The notes beneath the pieces were generated by a model. The model made no database searches and was not told the DNA's origin. It was given only the letters and a program-made list of their open reading frames with translations. Shown here piece by piece: positions 1-11,399 of a DNA stretch of 64,000 nt; the stretch's first letter is position 1, and every line of letters starts with the position of its first letter. This stretch comes from Azorinus chamasolen (lineage: Eukaryota; Mollusca; Bivalvia; Cardiida; Solecurtidae), in assembly GCA_963576725.1 (NCBI GenBank), contig OY755237.1:67825472-67889471 (forward strand), in the 5' to 3' direction. A program made the position numbers and the translations under genes.

Positions 1-133
1 GATGTGGGCTAATGAGTTTTGTTGCTATTGGTAACTTTGTTTGATCGAAGACAAATGTGTTGTATATTTGTCATGGAAACTCCTTACCAATAATGCCAGT
101 TAATGTATTCCCAGATGGTTAAACGAAACACAC

Positions 134-345
134 TTAACCCTTATCCTGCTACCATTACCCTTACCACGTGACCTGACTCGCATTTGCAAACAGCTTGGAT
201 CCAGATAAGACACCGAATATCCCCGAGTCTCATCAGGATCCAGGCTGTTTGACGGTCGGTCAATAGTTCCTGAATGCTAAGCATAAATCGAAACCGAACA
301 GCCCATGTTGAAAATTCAGCATTCAACGGCTTAATATAGGAACAA
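134..345 (-). mobile_element. TTAA MITE, family D (degenerate)
   Basis: The copy opens with TTAACCCTTA and carries the family D arms GCTTGGATCCAGATAAGAC and CATCAGGATCCAGGCTG around 198-285. The flank ACCTGACTCGCATTTGCAAA matches other D2-type copies in reverse orientation. The right limit is approximate. Confidence 0.6.
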
Positions 346-539
346 AATCGGATTACAAGTACGTGACATTATTTATACCAGGAATTCGCCAGATAGTTGG
401 TCTATTTATTATCTTTTAGAATGCTGAGCAGCGTTTTGTATGCAGACAATGTCTGCCATATATTGAAGCATATCTGATCCATTTCCTTTTTAAAGACAAT
501 ATCAGAGTGTCAAACGGAATGGGTACTAATGATACATAA

Positions 540-620
540 AGTTGCTAAGAGTATCATCTAGATCCAAACTGTTTGCAAACCTGCAAAAGTAATCATGGTT
601 TCTCCCGCAGGGTACTTAAA
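540..620. mobile_element. family D fragment
   Basis: Only one arm (ATCTAGATCCAAACTGTTTG) and its outer flank remain; the other half of the palindrome is missing. Confidence 0.45.
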
Positions 621-678
621 TGTAATTACAAAATATTTAGGGAAAATGTGCCGACAACCCAAGTTGTCAATTAGTATC

Positions 679-870
679 TTAACACATTACATCATATAGG
701 CTAGTCTTAGACACAACCTCCTTAAATAAATCTATCGAACAGGAGCATTAACTAGAGTAAAGGGAATGTTTTTAGAATTGTGTAGATTTGAAACCACTGT
801 GATAAAAAGAGCATTTGCTCCTATGGAACAAATGCTCTATTTACCACAATGGTTTCATATGATGGAATGG
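679..870 (-). mobile_element. TTAA MITE, family B
   Basis: The left end is CTTAACACATTACATCATA. The hairpin at about 789-855 pairs GTGATAAAAAGAGCATTTGC with AAATGCTCTATTTACCAC. The right end has decayed to GATGGAATGGG without a clear TTAA. Confidence 0.7.
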
Positions 871-899
871 GACACATATTATACATAAAACTCCTAGAA

Positions 900-1525
900 A
901 GCTCCGACAAAAGGATTTTTATTACTTTTCCCTGCATTAAGCAAATATCTACTTTTACAGAATCCTGTTTTAATAATGTGATCTCATTGGAGATACTTTA
1001 CTTTATTATTAAGCAAATAAGTTGTATTGTTGAGCATTGGGCTTATATTTCATTACATGTTATTCGGTTTCTTTTTCTCTTTATCTTCGTTAATGTAAGA
1101 CACAGTCGTCTAGTTGAGGGCTGTGGTCTGTATATATTAACTCAATAACGAAATTTAATTGAACTTCAGTTTGCTTAAAATATAAACAAATGACCAGACT
1201 TTCCATAAAAATATCACCTGTTTGCAAATTGTTTTAGTTGATATCTGTTTGAAAGACGGTTAACGGTACTTGTTTTACTGTTCGAACTAGCGAGATTTTA
1301 ATCTTTTATGAATCAGATAAATATTTGTACATGACAACAATGGAACATAATATGCTTTGCTACGATTACGCGATGTTTTATTGAGACCTAGTGCATGCCA
1401 TGATTAATTAGTTTGATATAGTAGCTTTCTGTATCAGTTTTGCCCTACATTCAAGATGAATGGCCACTTATGATAGGCTCTACTGTATTTCATTTTCAGG
1501 TCCATTTCTTCTCAAACCACAATAA
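900..1525. other. unassigned AT-rich stretch
   Basis: A possible TA-family remnant (CTCCTAGAAAGCTCCGAC ... CCCTGCATTAAGC) lies at about 890-940. The remainder shows no repeat I recognise and no coding signal. Confidence 0.3.
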
Positions 1526-1529
1526 CAGT

Positions 1530-1640
1530 TAGAGATAGGTTCGATCTTAGATCTTGATGAGACACCGAGTCAATCGTCTTCTCATCGTGATCCAGACTGT
1601 TTGCTGAGTGTATCACGGGTTGGCCTGATCGACTGCTAGA
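1530..1640. mobile_element. family D remnant
   Basis: Degraded arms TTGATGAGACACCGAGTC and CATCGTGATCCAGACTG are recognisable; flanks are not. Confidence 0.45.
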
Positions 1641-2042
1641 ATTCCATTACATGCTTTAAGTATTTTAACATTAACGATATATAAGTAGGGTATTATGTTA
1701 CAATACAACATCATTTAGTTTGTCTTTTCCCACGAAAAGTTTCATTTGCTTTTCCATGCAATACATCGGCGTAAAAGCAATGAATATTTAATTATTTACC
1801 TTATAGAAACGCCCTTTAATGCCTTTGAAAACAGAGTTAACCCCAATAAGACTGTTTCTGTTGAATCCGTCTCACAAAAGTCTGCTGTTTGAGTTTGGAA
1901 TAATATGGACCTGATTCCAAGCCATGACAACAGTATCTCGTGTCCATATGTCATTGTAAAAATACCACTTATTTAATACTCTTACAGTCATTATTTCTTA
2001 CATAAATATTCGTGAGGTACAGTGTTAACGCAGATGTCAAGA
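1641..2042. other. no feature seen
   Basis: AT-rich DNA with no assignable repeat or gene. Confidence 0.3.
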
Positions 2043-2225
2043 AAAGATGCATAAATTCAAACATTTCCAAGAATAGCTCCATTATTTCTCCACCAAACCC
2101 TATACTGTGATCACTGTTTAGAATCGTCTCGAAGAGACGATTCTAAACATAGGTCACAATATAGGGCTTGGTGAAGAAATGACTGTTTTAGTGTTTTGGT
2201 ACTCACCTTTATTTGTAGCTCTGTA
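2043..2225 (+). mobile_element. palindromic MITE, family F
   Basis: The arms CACCAAACCCTATACTGTGA and CACAATATAGGGCTTGGTG flank the centre AGAATCGTCTCGAAGAGACG. The outer sequence AAGATGCATAAATTCAAAC is shared with seven other copies. No TTAA or TA target duplication is evident, so the superfamily is unknown. Confidence 0.7.
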
Positions 2226-2697
2226 ACGAATAGGTTCTGTCTTTGCGATACTTCATTTCTGATCAGGGTCTGTCCTGTTTACTGATAGAATAATATAATT
2301 TTATGGCAAAGAAAAAACCGTTTATTATGATATGACATAAAAAACTATTATCTGATTACCATGATCAGTTGTTCATAAAGTCACTAGTTTTACATTCATC
2401 AGGTAAAGGGCTAAGCTGTTTACGCGGACGAACATTTCCGTACATACTTCACTAGTGCAAACTATAAACCTTTGTGCAAACTCTATGACAATGCAGTGTT
2501 TAAGACCAATAGGATTATATTTCAGAACACACTCACGTGTTGTGAGTATAATCAAGTTTGAAGAAATAATCTGATTTAGATTTCACATTCACAGAGGATT
2601 TGACACAAAATTTAGTAAACACAGTGTAACAATTGCTCAGTTTAACCTCTGGGTCTTAAAACTGTCCCTGTTGAATATTCATTTAAGAAAGAACGGC

Positions 2698-2957
2698 ACC
2701 ATGAATATATATAAGCTGATGTTTTTATAATTACGTATGTACACATGAAATCGTGGTATTGGTAGAAACAGAGTTAAATATATTATAATTCCATAAGCAA
2801 ACAGAACATACCCTGAATCTGGTCAAAACGGTAGAATCACATCTTATGATTACAATGTATATAAGCAAGCGGAGCAGACCCTGATCAGACGACTCCTACG
2901 TTAACCGTCTGGTCTGGTTCTTCACTGTTTGCAAAGGTGTATTTGAGGAATTTTAAC
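2698..2957 (+). mobile_element. TTAA MITE, family A (degenerate)
   Basis: The hairpin sits at about 2868-2935 (GGAGCAGACCCTGATCAGAC left, TCTGGTTCTTCACTGTTTGC right). An additional partial hairpin AACAGAACATACCCTGAATC precedes it, so two overlapping A copies are likely. Confidence 0.6.
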
Positions 2958-3034
2958 TCTTTGATAGCCGAGGTCGACGGTAAGCGAATCAAAGGACAAT
3001 GGGTCAATCTTTGATTACCCGTGCAATACAATTA

Positions 3035-3115
3035 GGACTCATATGAGACGACGAGTAACACGGAGTCTCACCAGGATCCAAACTATTTGACACACCAAGT
3101 AAACTAAATCAGCAC
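3035..3115. mobile_element. family D remnant
   Basis: GAGTCTCACCAGGATCCAAAC preceded by a degraded partner arm; outer flank lost. Confidence 0.4.
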
Positions 3116-3636
3116 TCAGTATTTAACACTCATCAGCAACCGCGGTATACTTTGTCTTGCATTATCATTTAGACTCATGAAAAGCCATATTTCACGTGAC
3201 TAAAACAACATATAAACCAAATCAAATATCAATTGCCTTAATTACCTGAATAGCCAAACTTAGGCAAATATCGTAGAACCAGACCAAACTGTCCTATAAA
3301 GGAGTAATTTGATCAGGGTCTACACTTTTCGCTACTATATCAGGTTAATTCAGACGATTAAAACTTTCAAATTGATCGTTGCCAGCTGTACAGACCTATG
3401 TACGAGGCATAATTATATGATGTCCAAATACTATCTAGGATATCATTTACACATTGACAACGAGCTGTGCAACATGAATGCACGATTCTTTGTCACTAAT
3501 TATTAACACTTCGGTCCTATTTGTTGGTATTGATATCAAAACTATGTAAGAACGAGGAACTAAACGCAATCCCATTTAAACACTGTGTCTATATATGACA
3601 CTGCCGTATCCTATACATGTAGCTGACACACCTTTG

Positions 3637-3860
3637 GGTGTACGGTGGTCTATTGGTAACGCGTTTGACTGCCGGTCCGGAGGTCCGGGGTTCAAATCCC
3701 GGTCCCTCCTGGGAATTTCAGAGACGCTTTTCTGTGTCTCCCATCCGCACCTCCCCTCCACCCAGGGGTTAAAATTGGTACCTGTGAGGTTCACTAGTCG
3801 GTACTGCGGCTGCATGATTGCGCCACATGTTAGCAGTGCTCAAAATTGTAGGCGAATGAC
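3637..3860 (+). repeat. tRNA-derived SINE
   Basis: The 5' part is tRNA-like, with a box-A-like TGGTCTATTGG at 3646 and a good box B GGTTCAAATCC at 3689, followed by a roughly 140 bp non-tRNA body (CCACCCAGGGGTTAAAATTG). The cloverleaf cannot be completed because the segment after box B reads into the body, so this is a SINE and not a tRNA gene. A short imperfect 15-bp repeat (TTACACATATTTG, TTACACACATTTG) follows at 3908-3945 and may be the tail region. It is the only copy in the window. Confidence 0.75.
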
Positions 3861-4037
3861 TCAATGACCAGGGGTTCAGACTGAAAGTAGACTAGGTAGA
3901 CCTTTGGCTTACACATATTTGATTTACACACATTTGACCTACACATTTTATATATTTCGTCTGCCAACGTATTTGTCTGTTTCAGGTTTCAAAGAGAAAA
4001 TTCTTTTTAAAATACACAAGAAGAATGTCGAACACTT

Positions 4038-4106
4038 TGGACACTGGTGAGATGCCGAATTACTCCACATCTGATCTGGATCTAAACTGTTTACAAAAGT
4101 TACTAC
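4038..4106. mobile_element. family D fragment
   Basis: CATCTGATCTGGATCTAAAC and a degraded left arm, abutting the E element to its right. Confidence 0.4.
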
Positions 4107-4114
4107 TGATTAGC

Positions 4115-4364
4115 TTAACCCTTCGCTTGCTGAATTTTAAAATACATGTCTCCTTCTTTACCCATGCCCTGTTGTACAATTACATATATCTTCACTCTGT
4201 ACAAGTATTTTGCTGTGCAATCACTGCTGCGGAGTGCACTGGTTGCACAATCAACTTGTAAATAGTGCAGACCCTGATGAGACAGCTCCTTCAGGAGCTG
4301 TCTCATCTGGGTCTTCACTATTTACAGGTAGGTATATTGACGTGATTAGCAAGCGAAGAGTTAA
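4115..4364 (-). mobile_element. TTAA MITE, family E, full length (250 bp)
   Basis: Bounded by TTAACCCTTCGCTTGCTG and AAGCGAAGAGTTAA. The hairpin at about 4262-4327 has arms TAAATAGTGCAGACCCTGAT and ATCTGGGTCTTCACTATTTA around CTCCTTCAGGAG. The T/A and C/A arm asymmetries are retained in reverse orientation. Confidence 0.9.
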
Positions 4365-4409
4365 TAATACTTGCTGAGAATGACGAATCTGTGATTACAT
4401 GTGTAAGCA

Positions 4410-4480
4410 GTATGGATCCAGATTAGACGCCAAGTAACTCAGTGTCTCATAAGGATCCACGTTATTTGACAGTCCACTAA
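4410..4480. mobile_element. family D remnant
   Basis: TATGGATCCAGATTAGACGCC and GTCTCATAAGGATCCACG are both present but diverged. Confidence 0.5.
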
Positions 4481-4484
4481 TGTT

Positions 4485-4713
4485 TTAACCCATTACCTCA
4501 TAGGCTATTTTTAGATACAACCTCTTTGAATTTATTTACCGAAAAGGAGCATTAATTAGAGAAAAGGAAAATTTTAGAATTTTGTAGTTTGAAACCATTG
4601 TGATAAATAGAGCATTTGCTCCTATAGGAGCAAATGCTCTATTTATCACAATGGTTTCACAAAGTGACTTTTACAGAGTCGTCAAAAGTCGTCAATATGA
4701 GGAAATTGGTTAA
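4485..4713 (-). mobile_element. TTAA MITE, family B, full length
   Basis: TTAA at both ends (TTAACCCATTACC ... GGAAATTGGTTAA). Its hairpin, GAAACCATTGTGATAAATAG to its exact complement around GCTCCTATAGGAGC, is essentially perfect. Confidence 0.9.
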
Positions 4714-4737
4714 GAAGAAACTGACGGAAAAATCAAC

Positions 4738-4939
4738 TACAGTAAAATCTCGTTTATTCGAACACTAAAATACTCGTACGTATCATTTTCGATCTTTCAG
4801 ATAGGTGGCTGCTTAATGCATGGTGAAAGTCATGCAGAAAGCTCCTCTGCATGTATTTCGCCATGCATTAAACAGCCGCCTGCCCAAATGGGTCTAAATT
4901 CTTCTATACGAAACTTCGAATAATCGAAATTGTACTGTA
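4738..4939 (+). mobile_element. TA MITE, family T5
   Basis: TA-CAGTAAAATCTCGTTTATTCG at the left and CGAAATTGTACTG-TA at the right. The inner palindrome AGGTGGCTGCTTAATGC ... GCATTAAACAGCCGCC has lost part of its centre. Confidence 0.75.
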
Positions 4940-5225
4940 TCGTCATTTAGCAGACGGCATTGTCTACAGACGAACTTATTTTGCGCCATTCTATTATATT
5001 TCACATCGTAACGATGGACCACATCTAAGACAAAGTGGTTAGTTTCGACCATATTGTTATACAAAGGGCGCTCTCTGTCCTGTTAATTAGCTTTATTGCC
5101 TCTGGCAAAAATGGTTTGTTCCAGAGAAAGTAGTTCCATCAATGTGAATCTTCTGACAAAAATGTCACACAATCAATTTCAACCTCGCTCAAACACTTCA
5201 ACCTTTGGCTTGACAGAAACTATGG

Positions 5226-5432
5226 TTTATAGTAAAACCTGTCTTAAGCGGTTATTTAGGTGTTAAACATTGGATTATTGAAAGGCAGGTGGTTGCTTAA
5301 TACAGGGTAAAGTAATGCAGAAAGCTCCTATATGAGCTTTTTGAATTATTATTTTCGTGCATTATGCTACCACCTGCCTTATACACTCATAACTGCATCT
5401 CTTGTCGATGGCAGCTTAAGACAGGTTCTACA
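5226..5432 (+). mobile_element. TA MITE, family T4
   Basis: Left end AGTAAAACCTGTCTTAAGCG and right end CAGCTTAAGACAGGTTCTA form the terminal repeat. The inner arms GCAGGTGGTTGCTTAATAC and GCATTATGCTACCACCTGC pair imperfectly. Confidence 0.75.
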
Positions 5433-5810
5433 ATATCTAATATCATATCTCAATTCTAATTTAGATTATTTCTCCATTTCTTTATATAATACATTTAGAT
5501 CAATACAACCAATTTAGACCAAAACGACAGATTGGTCGGTGTCTCATCTGGATCATAAATAGTTTCAACGTTTCCGTAGCATACGATCAACATAATATTT
5601 ATGGCTTAAGTGTCACGTTGTCACTTCGCCGGAAAGAGATTCGGACGATACTTTCAGTCGTACGATATTTTGTAAATCTGGTCCTAGGTGAGACCTTTGA
5701 CTGACTCTAAAATTCGTCGGAATCCAAACATTCTGATCTATGTCTTCAGAGCAAAGCCAATTTGACTCTGAACGGTTTGTAAAGACGACATGTTTCCGCC
5801 ATGTTAAAGA

Positions 5811-6018
5811 TACAGTAAAACCTCTCTATAACGGACACTAAATTGCATCAAGTATTTTGTGTTAAAGGCAGGTGGCTGCTTAAAGCAAGGTGAACGTAAA
5901 ACAGAACGCTCCTATAGGAGCGTTCTGTTTTACTTTCACCTTGCTTTTAGCAGCCACCTGCCCTAAATACCAACTAATTATCACAATTTAGTGACCGTTA
6001 TAGAGAGGTTTTACTGTA
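5811..6018 (+). mobile_element. TA MITE, family T1, full length (208 bp)
   Basis: TACAGTAAAACCTCTCTATA and its complement end the copy. The inner 100 bp is one nearly unbroken palindrome, from GGCAGGTGGCTGCTTAAAG to its complement, meeting at ACGCTCCTATAGGAGCGT. The whole element could fold as a single hairpin. Confidence 0.9.
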
Positions 6019-6312
6019 AATACGCTATCAATGTGAAAGAAAGCCAGACGATTAATTGGTTCCCGTGGTCAATAATGACAAGGCTGATTTTTAGACGTTA
6101 ATTATAGTGACCAATATATAAACAATGCCTGAAGTACAGACTGAAGTATTGATTACGTTCGTACATATTGTTTTTTATAGCAATATACAAGCTATATTAC
6201 TAAAAGATACAAAACACTGAAAATAGAGACTTCAGCCATGATATTATCCATTTAGGCCATAGTTGGCAGAAACGGACGTTAATCAACACAAATAAACTAA
6301 CAGATTATGCAT

Positions 6313-6505
6313 TAAAGTTCCGCTAATGCGACCACACAAAAGAAGTCTAATTCTGGAATATTAAAACAGATGATAGCTTAATACAGGAAATATGGGATAT
6401 AAAAGCTTTCTGTCACTTTTGCCCTGCATTAAGCAAGCAATTTGTTTTACCATCTCCTACTTTACTAACCCACGTGGTCGCTTTAGTGAGACTCATCTGT
6501 AGTTC
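6313..6505 (+). mobile_element. TA MITE, family T3 (diverged)
   Basis: GCTAATGCGACCACA at the left pairs with ACGTGGTCGCTTTAG at the right. The core is reduced to GATAGCTTAATACAGG ... CCCTGCATTAAGCAAGC. Confidence 0.6.
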
Positions 6506-6611
6506 GATATGAACGTGCATGACCGTTTTATTGTCACATTGCATTCTTCAAACTAAAGTTCTCAATTCTCATTTACTGTTATATTCTGTTAATACTGAAC
6601 AAAGCTCCAGA

Positions 6612-6765
6612 TAAGATGCGTAAATCAAGATATTTTTATTAAGTATAACTTCTTTAGAATCGCCTCAAAGAGACGATTCTACAGAATTGTCACAGCATAG
6701 GGTTTGGTGGAGAAATGACACTTTTAGTATGTGAGTACGCATCGTTATCTGTTGCTCTGTACTGA
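6612..6765 (+). mobile_element. palindromic MITE, family F
   Basis: AGATAAGATGCGTAAATC begins the copy. The left arm is largely deleted up to AGAATCGCCTCAAAGAGACG, while the right arm CACAGCATAGGGTTTGGTGG is intact. Confidence 0.65.
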
Positions 6766-7301
6766 AGTATAGGAGAAACTATCTAGAGCGACAACTCAAA
6801 GAATAGACACGAACGTCTTAACACAAGTGTGCTTAGTTCATGATGAAAATAATACATAAAAACTCTTACAATCTGCAAGAATTGCAAACTGTTTTACAGA
6901 CACAGATTTATCTTTTTTTAAAAGAGGTCTTGCATGAACACAATATTCTGTGTTCATGTGCCAAATTTATCTTCTTAATAATCATGATGGCAATACTCTT
7001 ACTTGAATATCCATGGGGTAAATGGTTGAAGCACTTAGCTCTCAAAACTGAAATTATGATATTTGACAGTTTTTAAGAATACATGTACTTATGAACTATA
7101 TAATGGTTAATTTGCGTTTACTAAGTAAGAAATTGTGTAAATACTGAAATTTCATCAACTTCATTGGTCGTGAATTATCTGTGTACTCTTATTTCAGGTC
7201 ATGTTTTCTAGACATTTTCCAGTTTATGTTTCACTGATTTGGATTACATTATTTTAGTTTCAAAGTGGTATGATAACTATGTAGTCCTTGTGATTGCGTA
7301 A
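6766..7301. other. no feature seen
   Basis: AT-rich. The open frame at 6840-7076 has no recognisable domain and low-complexity AT codons, so I do not call it. Confidence 0.3.
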
Positions 7302-7305
7302 TAGT

Positions 7306-7532
7306 TTGGCCTTTCTCTCCTAGTGCCGCCTTTTAACGCATCTGTAAACGTTATTTTTGAAACCATTGTGATAAATAAATCATTTGCTCCATAGGAGCAA
7401 AAGCTCTATTTATCACAATGGTTTCAAAACTACACATTTCTAATATTCTCCTTTTCTATAGTCAATGCTCCTTTTCGGTAGATTTATTCAAAGAGGTTGG
7501 GTCTAAAAGTGGTCTAGGAGGGAATGAGGTAC
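7306..7532 (+). mobile_element. TTAA MITE, family B
   Basis: Flank CTCTCCTAGTGCCGCC, hairpin 7359-7428, and right flank GGTAGATTTATTCAAAGAGG are all present. The terminal TTAA sites have mutated. Confidence 0.8.
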
Positions 7533-7629
7533 CTAATCAAATAAAGACTGCTTTCAAATGATAAAAGTCTTAGTTCATCTTTTTCTACACCATATCTCAC
7601 CAATTCTTACAATGAATATTTTACTTAAT

Positions 7630-7720
7630 CATTTACCTGCTAATTGCGATTTTATTGGTTTGCAAACAGTTTGGATCCAGATCCTGAGATCCAAGCAGGT
7701 TGACACTCCGTCAAAAGTTT
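7630..7720 (-). mobile_element. family D remnant
   Basis: AACAGTTTGGATCCAGATCC is joined directly to GAGATCCAAGCAGGTTGAC, so the palindrome centre has been deleted. Confidence 0.5.
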
Positions 7721-7739
7721 GAAAGAACATTGACATATC

Positions 7740-7940
7740 GAATTTTAAGTCTTTCCTTCGAAGCAAAATTTCATTTGAATGAATAAATCTACCGAAAATG
7801 AGAAATACTAGAGAAGGGGGAAATTTTAGAAAAGTGTGTAATTTTGAAACCATTGTGATAAATAGAGCATTTGCTCCTATGGTTTCAAAAAGAGACTTTT
7901 ACAAAGGCGTCAAAAGGAGTCAGGATCAAGGAATGGATTA
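7740..7940 (-). mobile_element. TTAA MITE, family B with one hairpin arm deleted
   Basis: The left arm runs to GCATTTGCTCCTAT and then jumps to GGTTTCAAAAAG, removing nearly the whole right arm. Right terminus GGAATGGATTAA. Confidence 0.75.
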
Positions 7941-7944
7941 ACAT

Positions 7945-8598
7945 GGACATGGGCAAAGCGTGTAGACACATACTAGAGAGTTCCTAAAGAAGTCTCTCAT
8001 CAATGGTTGTACTCTTTGCTTCAATGTATGTTCCAAATGTCTCATCGGCAACATAATTCTTGCAGAAAAAATCTCTTTCAATCAAACTTAATTTGTGTCA
8101 TAAAATATTGTTGGCAAATGAATCTAGCAGCAGAGACTAAATGGTTTAACTATTTCGGCACCAAATTCAATTTGTCGTCTGCAACTCAATTGTATCAATC
8201 CAATTCGATTAAATGAATAACAAAGATAACTAAATGCAAATTTCAAAGTAATAAACAGGAGACAAAGAACTAGAGAGCAAGACAAACAGTAAGGTCGTTG
8301 ATTGGATGCCGTCTTGAACCGGAACTGCATTGTTAGTCGAGATGCAGTTTGTGCAACATCGGCAGTGAAGGCGTAGAACAATCAAATTAAACCAACAAAA
8401 CGCACTCCTTCATTGTTTCGGTGTAAATTCACTATTTATCTGACGACCAAATGGTCATTGTACTGTTTTATATACAGTGCATATGTTCCAAATACCATAT
8501 CATCAAAAGATTTATTGTAGAAACACCCCTTCAAATGATAACTAGATTGGTTCATTATACATTTACATATTTGGACAAATCCACTTAGAAAATGAGAC
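7945..8598. other. no feature seen
   Basis: No repeat family or coding signal that I can defend; short opposing open frames around 8007-8381 look random. Confidence 0.3.
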
Positions 8599-8828
8599 TT
8601 AACTCATTCCCTCCTAGTGGCGCATTTTGACGCCCCTGTAAAAGACATATTTTGAAACCATTTTGAAAAAATAGAACATTTGCTCATAATGAGCAAATGG
8701 TCTATTTATCGCAATGGTGTCAAAACTACACATTTTTAAAATATTCATTTTCTGCAGTAAATGTTCCTATTCGATAGATTTATTCAAAGAGGTAGGGTCT
8801 ACAAATAGTCTAGGAAGGAATGTGTTAA
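8599..8828 (+). mobile_element. TTAA MITE, family B, full length (230 bp)
   Basis: TTAACTCATTCCCTCC to GGAATGTGTTAA. The hairpin centre is ACATTTGCTCATAATGAGC, a variant of the usual TATAGG centre, with several arm mismatches that mark an older copy. Confidence 0.88.
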
Positions 8829-8892
8829 ATGATTTAAACAACCAAGCAAATAAGCCAAACAAACACATTGCTTCATGTTCGCTGTTGGTAGG

Positions 8893-9142
8893 AACCTTTC
8901 ACCCATGACACGTTGTAAGAAATATTGACATCATGAATATCAATTACATGTATCTGATTTGTAATAATGGCATTATGACATTGGACATATTTTACCATGG
9001 CATAAACTGTAGATTCATATCTATGCAGTCATGGGCAAACAGAGCAGACCCTGATCAGAAGGTTCCTACAGGAGCGGTCTGATCAGGGTCTACTCTGTTT
9101 GCAAAGGCGTACAAAAAGCATTTATATGAAGTAATGGTTTAC
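8893..9142 (+). mobile_element. TTAA MITE, family A
   Basis: Hairpin 9036-9103 reads AGAGCAGACCCTGATCAGA to CTGATCAGGGTCTACTCTG around CCTACAGGAG. Both arms carry the T form at the usually asymmetric site, which is an exception. Confidence 0.82.
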
Positions 9143-9350
9143 TAAAAAACAACTCTCTACAAAGGGCACACAAAAGACATCTAGAGGTATCCAAAACGTT
9201 GCACTGGTACACGTACCTAACATTTTCGGCGCTTGGAATTCATCTCATGCAGCAAGGTCTCGCTAATGTGAACAAAGAACTTATCAACACAGACGTCTGT
9301 AAAATACAGGGAAAACGTAATACTGAAAGCTCCTATACGATGTTTTATGC

Positions 9351-9552
9351 ACAGTAAAACCTCTCTATAACGGCCACTAAATTGTGTTAATTAGTTGGTA
9401 TTTAGGGCAGGTAGCTGCTTAAAACAAGGTGAAAGTAACACAGAACGCTCCTATAGGAGCGTTCTGTTTTACTTTCACCTTGCTTTAAGCAGCCACCTGC
9501 CTTTAACACAAAATACTTTATGTAATTTAGTGGCCGTTATAGGATGTTTTAT
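9351..9552 (+). mobile_element. TA MITE, family T1
   Basis: CAGTAAAACCTCTCTATAAC at the left; the right terminus is damaged (GTTATAGGATGTTTTA). The inner palindrome meets at ACGCTCCTATAGGAGCGT. Confidence 0.88.
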
Positions 9553-9884
9553 GTATTACTTTTCCTCCAGAATTAAGCTAAACACTGTTTTAAAATACAG
9601 AATTACGTTTCGTGTTAGTAGTATACTTCGATTTAAAAGGAAGTATTAATTTTCTTCAGTTCCTCTACAGGAACACTGTGAGAATTTCCAACAATTTGGA
9701 GTGTAAATTGTTTGTAAAGGTAAACTCACAAATTCGTTGCCATGCTTGAATACGTTAATGCAACAACATAGTTGTACAGAGAGCTCTATTAGTGTTCTGC
9801 CTCTTTAATTTAGATCTTCAGTAAGCAAATGTTTTCTTCGGCAAAATGTAGGATCGGCTTCATGCAATTCCATAGGAACAACCC

Positions 9885-9955
9885 CTGATGAGACGGCTTC
9901 TTTAGGAGCCATCTGATCTAGTCTACTCTGTTTGCAAAGGCATGGATATGTTTAT
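9885..9955 (+). mobile_element. family A fragment
   Basis: CCCCTGATGAGACGGCTTC and AGCCATCTGATCTAGTCTAC remain with almost no flank. Confidence 0.5.
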
Positions 9956-10093
9956 TTGTTTATAAGTAGTCGCCACAGAGCGGTTCAAGCGATATTGTGG
10001 CAGGTGTAAGGTTAGATATAAACAGTTCCTCTCCAATAGAATATAGTACTAGTGCGCAGTATAATTCATGTTGTCTAGGAAAATATCTTTTCA

Positions 10094-10295
10094 TTAACCC
10101 TTACAATGCTGAATATTCAAATGGACTATTCAAACTTCAAACAGGTCAAGTACGGTGAATATTTAGGGATTTGTTTTAAACAAAAGTGTAACACGACAAA
10201 CAGTACATACCCTTATTAGAGGCTTCCTGTATGGCCCTCTCTTCTGGGTCTGCACTGTTTGCATAGTGACTCGTGTCCCGCAGTGTAAGTGTTAA
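10094..10295 (+). mobile_element. TTAA MITE, family I
   Basis: TTAACCCTTACAATGCTG to GTGTAAGTGTTAA. The hairpin near 10200-10263 (AACAGTACATACCCTTATTA, TCTGGGTCTGCACTGTTTGC) is imperfect. Confidence 0.85.
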
Positions 10296-10302
10296 AACAT
10301 GT

Positions 10303-10554
10303 TTAACCCTTTACCCAATAGCCTGTTTCTAGTTTTGAAGACATATGACCACTTAAAGCAGGTTGAAAGTAAAGCAGAATGCGCCTTAAGGCGCATTCTG
10401 CTTTACTTTCAGCCTGCTTTAAGCTACCACCTACTAGGATATAGAAAATATTTATTATGCAATATGTTCATGACTGTATGAATTTGAACTATTTTCTTCA
10501 GCGGAGGAATAAATCAAACACGCTAAAAGCCGCTTCTATCAGGTAAAGGGTTAA
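10303..10554. mobile_element. TTAA-ended element carrying a TA-type palindrome
   Basis: The ends TTAACCCTTTACCC and GGTAAAGGGTTAA are those of a TTAA MITE. The inside is a palindrome of the T type (CCACTTAAAGCAGGTTGAAA ... CTGCTTTAAGCTACC) meeting at ATGCGCCTTAAGGCGCAT. No TA-family termini flank the palindrome, so it is a hybrid or an old T insertion whose ends have decayed. Confidence 0.75.
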
Positions 10555-11399
10555 ATGTTGTTAACGCTGTTTGAAATTAATATCTATTGATCGGAACAGT
10601 CGCTACACTTTCCATATTATAGATGTAATCAAGTTTGTACAGTGTATAAACGCGGATAAAGTCCTTTGATGGACTGGATTCGTTCTTAATGACTGTTTTT
10701 CATACTGCGATTTCATCTTTTTTATCAGATGCAAATAGCATTAAGGAAGATTTCTTTAGCTGGGTTTCCTGAGATGAATATTCTTGATTTTGGTACGGTT
10801 TGCAGACTTTAACAACTTAATAAAACATGGAGTACCGACTTCGAAATCTTAGAATTTAATGAAGATTCAAATTTATTTAAAAATGTAAAGTTCAAAATGA
10901 CAATAGGTATCAAAATGAGCAAAACTGCTCGAAAAACGTTTTGTTTGTTTTGGCATTACCTTCTATACCATGTTCTTCAAACATGTATCCTATTTTGAAG
11001 CAGGTTTAACAAGAATTGTGAACGTTTCATTATAAAATAATTATTTTAAGTTAGCATTGTTGCCATTTAATTTGTACAAATGGTGATGGTTCACACAGAA
11101 ACGTTCCCATCGGTTTCAATGAATGATATGAAGACTAGATTTTCGAGCATATACATAATCTTTTGAAACATGCTATTAATGACAGGCCATTGATTTGATG
11201 AATGAGTTAACTGTTACTATTTATGAATTTTAGTAAAATGGTTTATGTCAAACATTGTGTTTTTTTCTCAACTATATTTTCATAAAACAACATTTTACTA
11301 TGAGGTATGAACCTTAAAATATGATCAGGGCTTTTAACTTTTACATGTAAAAACAAATGTGATTCTCCACATACAAAGTGCCATAATGAATCAGAATAG
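10555..11399. other. longest MITE-poor stretch
   Basis: AT-rich DNA with no recognised repeat, RNA or exon; at about 845 bp it is one of the few such gaps in the left third. Confidence 0.35.

Noticed and set aside
849..1148. 99-codon plus-strand open frame
   Set aside because: It starts inside a B element and continues through AT-rich DNA; composition and lack of any domain suggest chance.
3641..3712. tRNA gene
   Set aside because: Box A and box B are present, but the acceptor stem cannot close and the sequence continues into a SINE body.
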